A program made the translations under genes and the position numbers. This document shows, one piece after another, positions 57,116 through 64,000 of a stretch of 64,000 nt of DNA. The notes below the pieces were generated by a model that worked only from the letters and a program-made list of their open reading frames with translations, did not search any database and was not told where the DNA came from. How positions within the stretch are numbered: the first letter of the stretch is position 1; every line of letters starts with the position of its first letter. This stretch comes from Phytopseudomonas seleniipraecipitans (GTDB lineage: Bacteria > Pseudomonadota > Gammaproteobacteria > Pseudomonadales > Pseudomonadaceae), in the NCBI RefSeq assembly GCF_900102335.1, contig NZ_FNBM01000006.1:186001-250000 (forward strand), written 5' to 3'.

Positions 57116-58297
57116 TCAAACCTGCACGCAAGTGCTCTGCGTTCTGCTCGAAGCCAGCGGCTTGAGCACACTGAGCAGCCCCAGTAATGCCAGCCCAGCG
57201 CCCACCCACAGCGGGGCACGCAGACCATAACCGGCCTCGATCGCCGCACCGCCGCCCCAACTGCCCAGCGCCAGGCCGGCGGTGATGACCGACGTATGCA
57301 GCGTGTTGACCAAAGGCCCAGACTCGGCCGCTTTCATGACGCGGGCAACCATTGCCGGGTTCAGTGCTACGCCGGTCAGACCGATGGCGATGAAACACGC
57401 GATATTCAACCAGAACTGCTCGCCGGCCAGCGCGAAGCCAATCAATGCGAGCATCAGCATCACCAGGCCCCAGGTCACTGCCGTGAGGGTGTGACTATCG
57501 GCATAGCGCCCCACGACCATATTGCCCAGCAGGTTGGCGACGCCATACAGGGCCAGCAACGGCGCAACCATTCCCGGCGCCACGCCGACCTCGTCGATCA
57601 GAATCGGTGTGCAATAGCTGAAGGCCGCGAAGGTTGCGCCGATGATCAACCCGCTGGTGAGGTAAGCCGCCCATAGGCTGCGATTACCCAGTGTCGCCCA
57701 CTGCCGCTTCAAGCTGGTTTCGTTCCCGTCGCCAGCCGGCAGGCGCAGCGCCGCGAATGCGGTGCAGATAAGGGCAAGCGCGACCACTGCCCAGGAGCTG
57801 GCACGCCAGCCATAGTGATGTTCGATCCAGGCAGTCATCGGCACACCGGCCACTGGCGACAGCATCAGCCCCGCCAGCACCACCGAGACTGCCCTGCCCC
57901 GCGCTTCTCGAACGACCATCGCAGCGCAGACGGTCATGCACAAACCGATACAGGCGGCGCTTGCCACGCCCATGACGATTCGCGCCAAGGCAAGCACCGG
58001 ATAGCTCGGCGCGGCCGCTGCCAATGCGCCGGCGGCGATGTAAAGCGTCAGTAGCCCCACCAGCGCGCGCTTGTTACTGATACCCCGGGCAAGCAGCAGG
58101 ACAGTCACAGGCGGGCCGCCGAGGGCCATCCCCAGGGCATAGAAAGCGATGAGATTGCCGACCTCCGCCAGGCTTACCGAGAAGGCCTCGGCCAGCGCCG
58201 GCATCATGCCGGCGACCATGAATTCGGCGGTAACCAGCGAGAAGATGGTGGCGCCCAGCAGGTAGACGGTGACGGGCAGTTTGGAGCGGCTGGTCAT
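57116..58297 (-). CDS. MFS transporter, AraJ/NepI-like
   Basis: This 393-residue protein is a 12-helix MFS permease of the AraJ/YdhP/NepI group, which export sugars, purines or drugs. Conserved early motifs VTAEFMVAGMMPALAEAF and the loop RIVMGVASAACIG are visible. It lies between the exoIII-ligD gene and fhuF on the same strand. A link with the siderophore operon is plausible (export of a siderophore) but unproved; a 195-base gap separates it from fhuF. Substrate unknown. Confidence 0.88.
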   Translation of the reverse strand: MTSRSKLPVTVYLLGATIFSLVTAEFMVAGMMPALAEAFSVSLAEVGNLIAFYALGMALGGPPVTVLLLARGISNKRALVGLLTLYIAAGALAAAAPSYPVLALARIVMGVASAACIGLCMTVCAAMVVREARGRAVSVVLAGLMLSPVAGVPMTAWIEHHYGWRASSWAVVALALICTAFAALRLPAGDGNETSLKRQWATLGNRSLWAAYLTSGLIIGATFAAFSYCTPILIDEVGVAPGMVAPLLALYGVANLLGNMVVGRYADSHTLTAVTWGLVMLMLALIGFALAGEQFWLNIACFIAIGLTGVALNPAMVARVMKAAESGPLVNTLHTSVITAGLALGSWGGGAAIEAGYGLRAPLWVGAGLALLGLLSVLKPLASSRTQSTCVQV

Positions 58298-58492
58298 AAA
58301 TTATTCAGGCAGCGAAGAAGGCCGGCCACCCTATGCATTGTTGAACAAATGGTCAATTAATTGCTGCGCAAAGCTGCCCGTCGGGAACCTGGCAGGCGCT
58401 CATATGGAGCTGTTTCGCCCCCACGATCAGCAGCTACTGCAGGCTCACTGCCATCGGCAAAGGTCGCTACCTATGCTCAGAAATATCGAGTG

Positions 58493-59275
58493 TTATCGTG
58501 TGGCTTTAGGGCGGATCAACGGGCAGGTCGAGCAGTATTCCACCGGGTTGCTGGCCTGGTAGTAGAAGCAGCAGGTTCGGCGAAAACGCACCGCGCGCGT
58601 GCCGTTGTCGAGCAGGGTCACTGGGCGATTGAAGTGCGCCAGCGGGTTGTAGTCGAGGCCGAACACGCTGGCAGGCGCCTCGTCTGTCAGCCAGCGCAAA
58701 TCCTCGGCGCACCTTTGGCGGGTTGCCACGCACTCCAGCTTGGCCAGGCGTTTCTCATACAGCGAATAGACCCGCACCGCGGTGTTTTCCCAAAGAATGC
58801 GCCGCGACACCCCGGTGACCCCGTGGAGGCTGCGCCACAGCGGCTGCAGCAGGCCGGCGAACAACTGCGTGGCAATCGCCAGCCGCCATGCCTCGCGCTG
58901 CTCTGGCGGCACAACCGCTGCGTCGAGGCTGCGCAGTGGCAACGACGATGCCCACAAGCCGTCGTCGTGGCCGTACTCGATATAGGTATTGTCCAGCGAC
59001 AGCGTCAGGCCCTTGTCGTAGGCCGACATCGCGTACAAGCAGGCACCGGTGAGCAGAAACGATAGGCGTTTGCCGAGCAGCGAGGCAGTGATGCGTCGCG
59101 ACGGCGAGCCGATCACCGGCCCCAGCTCATCCAGCAGCGCGCTGCACACGGCGTCGTTCAACAGCTCGCTGGCCACCAGGCTGCGCGGAACATCCCGCTC
59201 AGCTTCGCTGCGCAGGCGTAATTGCCCGGCGAGCACCTGCCATTCCTGCGTGCTAAAACCAGCTAGCGGGTTCAT
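58493..59275 (-). CDS. fhuF: FhuF-type ferric-siderophore reductase
   Basis: This 260-residue protein ends with a cysteine motif CC-x11-C-x2-C (C235, C236, C248, C251), close to the CC-x10-C-x2-C that binds the 2Fe-2S cluster of E. coli FhuF, which reduces ferric hydroxamates in the cytoplasm so that iron is released. One more spacer residue is counted here. The rest fits the FhuF/FhuF-like transferrin-binding fold. Start at 59275 ([10 protein letters not shown]) overlaps the ATPase stop (ATGA). Confidence 0.9.
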   Translation of the reverse strand: MNPLAGFSTQEWQVLAGQLRLRSEAERDVPRSLVASELLNDAVCSALLDELGPVIGSPSRRITASLLGKRLSFLLTGACLYAMSAYDKGLTLSLDNTYIEYGHDDGLWASSLPLRSLDAAVVPPEQREAWRLAIATQLFAGLLQPLWRSLHGVTGVSRRILWENTAVRVYSLYEKRLAKLECVATRQRCAEDLRWLTDEAPASVFGLDYNPLAHFNRPVTLLDNGTRAVRFRRTCCFYYQASNPVEYCSTCPLIRPKATR

Positions 59276-60063
59276 CGTGGAATGTCCCGGCCGAAGGGAA
59301 TGCACAGCGGCGTGTGGAAGAACGGGTCGGGAATGATTCGGCAATCGAGATCGAACACCGTCTTGACCAGCGCCTCGGTGAGGATGTCCGCGGGCGTGCC
59401 CTGGGCGTAGGCGGTGCGCTGGTGCACGGCGATCATGTGATCGGCGTAGCGACAGGCCAGGTTGAGGTCGTGCAGCACCATGATGATGGTCTTGCCCTCC
59501 TCCCGGTTGAGTTCGCGCAGCAGGTCCAGCACCTCGATCTGGTGAGCCAGATCGAGAAAGGTAGTTGGCTCGTCGAGCAGCACCAGCTCGGTTTCCTGCG
59601 CCAGGGTCATGGCGATCCAGGCACGCTGCCGCTGGCCTCCGGACAGGGCATCAACGGGGCGATCGGCCAGGTCATCGAGACTCGTCCGGTTCAGCGCGCG
59701 GGCTACCGCCGTTTCGTCGTTGGCGGACCACTGTTGCATCCAGCTCTGGTACGGATAGCGCCCCAGCGCCACCAGTTGCCGCACGCTGATGCCTTCGGGC
59801 GGCACCGGCATTTGCGGCAGAATCGCCAGTTCGCGGGCCACCGCGGCGGTCGGCTTGCGCTGGATATCGGCGCCATTGAGGATCACCGTTCCCGCCTGCG
59901 GCTTGAGCAGCCGTGCGAAGGATTTGAGCAAGGTGCTTTTGCCGCAACCGTTGCTGCCGATCAGCACCGACACCTTGCCACGCGGCACCTGAAGGTCCAG
60001 CGACTCGATGATGGTCTGGCGCTGATAGGCCAGCGTCAGGTTATGGCTCTCGATCGAAGTCAT
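59272..60063 (-). CDS. Siderophore ABC transporter ATPase (FepC/FecE type)
   Basis: This 263-residue ABC ATPase has Walker [12 protein letters not shown] near residue 40, signature [13 protein letters not shown] near 140, Walker [13 protein letters not shown] near 162 and the switch histidine in [13 protein letters not shown]. It powers the two permeases just upstream. Start at 60063 (MTSIESHN) has AGGAG upstream; a longer frame in the same phase is not used. Coupled to fhuF by ATGA. Confidence 0.93.
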   Translation of the reverse strand: MTSIESHNLTLAYQRQTIIESLDLQVPRGKVSVLIGSNGCGKSTLLKSFARLLKPQAGTVILNGADIQRKPTAAVARELAILPQMPVPPEGISVRQLVALGRYPYQSWMQQWSANDETAVARALNRTSLDDLADRPVDALSGGQRQRAWIAMTLAQETELVLLDEPTTFLDLAHQIEVLDLLRELNREEGKTIIMVLHDLNLACRYADHMIAVHQRTAYAQGTPADILTEALVKTVFDLDCRIIPDPFFHTPLCIPFGRDIPR

Positions 60064-60074
60064 GTCGATGCTCC

Positions 60075-61106
60075 TCACTGCCGCTGCCTGATCAGCAGGT
60101 ACAGAAAATACGGGGTGCCGAACACCGCGACGAAGATGCCCGCGGGCAGATCCAGCGGGAGAAACAGGGTGCGCCCGGCCAGGTCGGCGAGCATCACCAG
60201 ATTGGCGCCGACCAGTGCTGCCATCCACGCCTGGGCAGCGAAGCCGACTGGGATCAGTTGCCGAGCGATATGCGGCGCGATCAGCCCGACGAAGGCCATA
60301 GCACCGCCCCAAGCGATGGCAGCGCCTGCCAGGGCCACGCTGACAGCGAGCAGCGCGGCGCGCAGCCACTGCACGCGCACGCCGACACCGCGGGCCAGAC
60401 CTTCATCCAGCTGCTGAACCACCACATGCCGGGACAGCAGCATCAACACCGGCACCAGGCACGCCAGCAACGTGGCCAGCGCGCGTACCGCCGGCCAGCC
60501 GGCGCCGTATACGCTGCCGGTCAGCCAGACATAGGCCGACAGCGTGGTGGACAGCGGGCTGAATACCAGCATGAAGGTGGTCGCTGCCGCCAGCATGGCC
60601 GACACGCCAACACCAATCAGCACCAGCCTCAGCGGCGACGTACCCTGCTTCCAGGCCAGACCGTAAACCGCCAGTGCGGCGGCGCCAGCGCCAAGCATGG
60701 CCGCCATCGACAAGCCACCCATGCCCCACAGCGTGGCGAAACTGGACAGGTACAGCACCGCAGCGGCACTGGCGCCGCTGGTCAGCCCCAGCAGGTCCGG
60801 CGATGCCAGCGGATTGCGCACTACGGCCTGCAGAATCAGCCCGGAAATCGCCAGCGCCCCGCCGATCAGCGCGCCCAACAACAGCCTGGGCAGACGCAAC
60901 TGCTCGACGATGAACGACAGGCTAGCGCTGCCCTCGCCAAAAAGAATGCGCATCACGTTCCATGGCGATACCGCGACTTTGCCCAGGCACAGGTTCAGCA
61001 GCACGACCACGGCGCTGAACAACAGGGCAATGGCCAGGCGACGCCCTGCCTGCTGCTCGATACGTCGCGAGAATCCACGCCAGCGCAGTACGGAGGACTC
61101 AGCCAT
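60075..61106 (-). CDS. Siderophore ABC transporter permease (FepG type)
   Basis: This 343-residue FecCD-family permease has about ten helices and the paired repeats [25 protein letters not shown] and [22 protein letters not shown]. It pairs with the next permease to move a ferric siderophore from the binding protein across the inner membrane. Start at 61106 (MAESSVLRW) has GAGGAGG five bases upstream and overlaps the stop of the other permease by eight bases. Confidence 0.92.
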   Translation of the reverse strand: MAESSVLRWRGFSRRIEQQAGRRLAIALLFSAVVVLLNLCLGKVAVSPWNVMRILFGEGSASLSFIVEQLRLPRLLLGALIGGALAISGLILQAVVRNPLASPDLLGLTSGASAAAVLYLSSFATLWGMGGLSMAAMLGAGAAALAVYGLAWKQGTSPLRLVLIGVGVSAMLAAATTFMLVFSPLSTTLSAYVWLTGSVYGAGWPAVRALATLLACLVPVLMLLSRHVVVQQLDEGLARGVGVRVQWLRAALLAVSVALAGAAIAWGGAMAFVGLIAPHIARQLIPVGFAAQAWMAALVGANLVMLADLAGRTLFLPLDLPAGIFVAVFGTPYFLYLLIRQRQ

Positions 61107-62088
61107 GCCGACCTCCTCGCCTGGCCAGGGCAATAAAGAACGGTGCACCGAACAGCGCCGTCATCACCCCCACGGGCATTTCCTGCGGCAGGATAACCAC
61201 CCGCGCGAGCATGTCGGCAACCAGCAACAGCGCGGCGCCTAGCAGTGCGCAGCCGGGCAGCATCAGCCGATGGTCGATGCCGACCAGGCGGCGTACAACG
61301 TGCGGCACGATCAGACCGATAAAGCCGATACTGCCCGCCACCGCCACTGCACTGCCGGCCAGCATCACCACCAGCACGCCCAGTTGCAGACGAATCAGCC
61401 CAGTGCGCTGCCCCAGGCCGACGGCAATCTGCACGCCGGCGTTGAGCACATTGACCTGAGCGCCGAGCAAGCAGGCGACGAGCACCCCGACCAGCGCACA
61501 CAGGATGAATGGCTGCGCGGTGGCCAGGTCGCGCTCACTGAGCGAGCCGGCCAGCCAGAACAACACTGTGTCCAGGCCCTGTTGATCGATTACCAGCAGC
61601 GCCTGGCTGAAGGCGGTGAACAGCGCGGTAATCGCAGCGCCAGCAAGCACCATGCGCAACGGATTGAGCGCCCCCTGCCCGCTGTTGCCCACCAGCCAGA
61701 CCAGCGCGCCGGCGACTGCCGCTCCGATAAAGGCGCTCCATAGCCACTGCTCCGGCGAGCTGATGGAAAACAGCGACAGGCACAGGACCAGCGAGAACGT
61801 CGCCCCGGCGTTGATGCCGAACAAGCCTGGTGAGGCCAACGGGTTGCGGGTCATGGCCTGCATCAGCGCGCCGGCCACTGCCAGGCTGGCCCCCACCACC
61901 ACGGCCGTCACGGTGCGCGACAGCCGCGTGGTGCTGACCAGCAGGTGCTCGACGTTCAGCGGATCGGCCTTCAGCAAAGCTGCCGCCACCGTACCTGGCG
62001 AGATCCAGCTGGCGCCGACGGACAGGCTCAACGCGCAACAGGCCAGTAGCAGCAACGACGCGATACCCAGTTTGATGGGCGCGCTCAT
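61099..62088 (-). CDS. Siderophore ABC transporter permease (FepD type)
   Basis: This 329-residue FecCD-family permease has the paralogous landmarks [27 protein letters not shown] and [24 protein letters not shown]. Start at 62088 ([10 protein letters not shown]) overlaps the binding-protein stop (ATGA). The upstream extension in the same phase lies inside that gene. Two distinct permeases point to a FepDG-like heterodimer. Confidence 0.93.
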   Translation of the reverse strand: MSAPIKLGIASLLLLACCALSLSVGASWISPGTVAAALLKADPLNVEHLLVSTTRLSRTVTAVVVGASLAVAGALMQAMTRNPLASPGLFGINAGATFSLVLCLSLFSISSPEQWLWSAFIGAAVAGALVWLVGNSGQGALNPLRMVLAGAAITALFTAFSQALLVIDQQGLDTVLFWLAGSLSERDLATAQPFILCALVGVLVACLLGAQVNVLNAGVQIAVGLGQRTGLIRLQLGVLVVMLAGSAVAVAGSIGFIGLIVPHVVRRLVGIDHRLMLPGCALLGAALLLVADMLARVVILPQEMPVGVMTALFGAPFFIALARRGGRHG

Positions 62089-63002
62089 ACCCGACTGCCC
62101 TGCAGGATTGTCCGCTCGATATCGTCGAGCATGCGATTGGCCCCGAGGATGCCGCCGGAGAATATCCACGCCACCCCATCCACCCACCAGACCCGCCCCG
62201 CCTGCGGCGCTGCCATGCGCTGCCACAGCGGATGCGCGGTCAGGCTGCGGTAATGGCGCTGCACGCCGGGGCTGTCGGCGCGGCCGAACACGAAGAACAC
62301 ATCGGCATTTACCACCGGCAGGCTTTCCCGGCTGCTGAGCTTGATGGAAACGCCGGTGGCCGCCCGCCCCTGCTCGTTCCACACAAAACCCAGCTCGCTG
62401 AGTACGGTTCCGGCGAAGCTGTCCGGCAGGTAGCTGCGCACGTGGTCCTCGCGTATATCCAGCACCGACACGCTGAGTGGCCAGCGGGCGCCGAATTGCG
62501 CCTGCAGCCGTACCCTGAGCGCGGCGATGCGTGCGTCCCAGCTTGCCTGCAATGCGCTTGCTTCGACCCTGCGCGCCGTGGCGACGCCCATCACGCCAAG
62601 GGTTTTCTGGAACTCGAAAACCTCATCGAGCATTACCACCGGACACACCTGTTCGAGCAGCCCCTGAATCCGCTCGTGGCGAAAGCGCGACGCGACGATC
62701 AGATCCGGCGCCAGCAAGGCGATGTCTTCCAGGCTCGGCTGGGTTTCCAGGCCCACATGGGGCACGCCCGCAAGCGCCTGGCGCAGGTAGCGATACATGG
62801 GCTTCTCGCTCCACGAATCGACCACGCCGGCCGGCCGAATGCCAAGCGCCACCGCAGTGTCGGTGGCGCCCTGGAACAAGGTGATGACGCGCTGCGCTGC
62901 AGGCCCTGCCTTGGCCAGCGGCATTGCACCGGCAGCGAGAACGCCCAGGGACAGGCGCATCAGCGTGCGCCTGGACATCAGCCCGGTCTTGTCAGGTTGC
63001 AA
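62085..63002 (-). CDS. Periplasmic siderophore-binding protein with Tat signal
   Basis: This 305-residue FepB/FecB-type protein starts at a TTG (63002, AGGA six bases upstream); an ATG at codon 9 is the alternative. Its signal has a twin-arginine motif ([16 protein letters not shown]), so it is probably exported folded through Tat rather than Sec. The mature part has family segments [27 protein letters not shown] and [17 protein letters not shown]. It binds the ferric siderophore that the receptor next to it imports. Confidence 0.9.
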   Translation of the reverse strand: MQPDKTGLMSRRTLMRLSLGVLAAGAMPLAKAGPAAQRVITLFQGATDTAVALGIRPAGVVDSWSEKPMYRYLRQALAGVPHVGLETQPSLEDIALLAPDLIVASRFRHERIQGLLEQVCPVVMLDEVFEFQKTLGVMGVATARRVEASALQASWDARIAALRVRLQAQFGARWPLSVSVLDIREDHVRSYLPDSFAGTVLSELGFVWNEQGRAATGVSIKLSSRESLPVVNADVFFVFGRADSPGVQRHYRSLTAHPLWQRMAAPQAGRVWWVDGVAWIFSGGILGANRMLDDIERTILQGSRV

Positions 63003-63022
63003 GCTCGATCCTGTTCAATGCA

Positions 63023-64000
63023 TCAGAACCCGAGGGTGGCCGACAGCACGAAAGTGCGTGGCGTCGCGAGGGTCAGGCCAGGCTCGCTGTCGTCCGAGGC
63101 GCCCGCCGAGATCCAGTCCCGGGAGTTGGCCACGTTCTCGACGGTGCCGCGCAAGGTGACATCGGTTTCATCGACCTTGAAGGCATAGCGTGCGCCCACG
63201 TCATAGCGGGTCCAGGAATCAATCTCCTTGGTATTGGCCTGATCCAGATACTGGGAACTGCTGTACATGCTGCGGGCGGTCAGGGTCAGGCCCTGCACCG
63301 CTGGCACGTCCCACTCGGCACCAAGGTTGGCGTTGTACTCGGGCGTTGCCGGGGCACGGTTGCCGTCGGTGGCGCCGCCGTTGTTGGTGTCTTCCAGATT
63401 ACTGTCGATGTACATCACACCGCCGAGTAGACGGAAGCCGTCGATGGGCTCGCCGAACACGTTCAACTCGATACCGTCGTTCACCCGCTTGCCGCTTGGG
63501 CCGAAAGTGCCCCTAATACCTGGGCCGGGCGCATCACCTGTCTCATAGGCAGGCTGTTTGATGCGAAATACGGCAGCGGTAATGGCGAACTTACCCATGT
63601 CGTATTTGGCACCAGCCTCAAGCTGGCGGCTGATGAATGGAGGGAATATGTCGTCTTCGTTGCTGGAGGTCGACGGTGCGATCTTGCCCTGGCTCAGACC
63701 TTCCATGTAGTTGGCATACAGCGACAGCTGATCAGTAGCCTTGAACAGCACGCCAACCGACGGCGAGAGCTTTTCCTCGTCGTAGGAAGTCTCACCCTTG
63801 ATGCCATTCTCCCAGTCATCGACCTTCACTCGCTGCCAGCGGGCACCGAGCGTCAGCAATACGCGATCCTCCAGAAACCCCATCGTGTCGGATAGCGCCA
63901 CGCCACTGAAGCGGTTCTCGGTGTAAATCTTTGCATCAGTCCGCGTGCGAACGGTCGGCTCGGGCGTAGCAACCGGGTTGTAGAGATTGCCCGGGCGATT
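63023..64000 (-). CDS. TonB-dependent siderophore receptor, 3' part only
   Basis: The visible C-terminal 325 residues are the end of a 22-strand outer-membrane barrel: alternating strands such as LYANYMEGLSQG, YDMGKFAITAAVFRIKQPAY, LTARSMYSSSQYLD, and a terminal ATLGF with the aromatic last residue needed by the BAM machine. The N-terminal plug and TonB box lie beyond the right edge. It is 20 bases upstream of the binding-protein gene, so it heads the same operon. The ligand cannot be named from this part. Confidence 0.93.
   Translation of the reverse strand, partial: NRPGNLYNPVATPEPTVRTRTDAKIYTENRFSGVALSDTMGFLEDRVLLTLGARWQRVKVDDWENGIKGETSYDEEKLSPSVGVLFKATDQLSLYANYMEGLSQGKIAPSTSSNEDDIFPPFISRQLEAGAKYDMGKFAITAAVFRIKQPAYETGDAPGPGIRGTFGPSGKRVNDGIELNVFGEPIDGFRLLGGVMYIDSNLEDTNNGGATDGNRAPATPEYNANLGAEWDVPAVQGLTLTARSMYSSSQYLDQANTKEIDSWTRYDVGARYAFKVDETDVTLRGTVENVANSRDWISAGASDDSEPGLTLATPRTFVLSATLGF

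Overview
The window looks like a chromosomal segment of a Pseudomonas species: high GC, a fused nuoCD, a 531-residue isocitrate lyase, a monomeric NADP isocitrate dehydrogenase, and a gene order from nuoA to cysG that, from memory, follows the P. aeruginosa PAO1 order (about PA2637 down to PA2611). No rRNA, tRNA, CRISPR array, insertion sequence or prophage was found.

Layout. Positions 1-9412 (minus strand) hold the NADH dehydrogenase I operon nuoABCDEFGHIJ, cut inside nuoJ. Positions 9.8-18.8 kb carry aceA with a long leader and a well-formed promoter, a small operon of a PLD-like protein and a secretin-domain protein, a GNAT enzyme, the ribosomal oxygenase roxA, purB, hflD, mnmA and a Nudix hydrolase. 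Positions 18.9-28 kb hold monomeric idh, cspD, clpS-clpA, infA, bpt, aat and trxB; clpS, clpA, bpt and aat together make up most of the bacterial N-degron pathway. Positions 28.2-35.8 kb (plus strand) hold ftsK, lolA, rarA, crcB, serS and cysG.

After cysG the content becomes accessory: an orphan TRAP solute-binding protein, a GT4 glycosyltransferase, a dsbB, and the complete mexS / mexT-mexE-mexF-oprN efflux locus (39-47.3 kb) with candidate MexT boxes. Next come the gluconate genes gntR / gntK-(small ORF)-gntP with two matching operator copies, two small unrecognised genes, and an OafA-type O-acyltransferase with an SGNH domain.

The most unusual gene is at 54.06-56.89 kb. It is a single 943-residue frame joining a complete exonuclease III / AP-endonuclease domain to the ligase and polymerase domains of LigD, with no sign of the phosphoesterase domain usual in LigD. 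After it come an MFS exporter and a siderophore-uptake operon (TonB receptor, Tat-type binding protein, two permeases, ATPase, FhuF-type reductase) that runs off the right end of the window.
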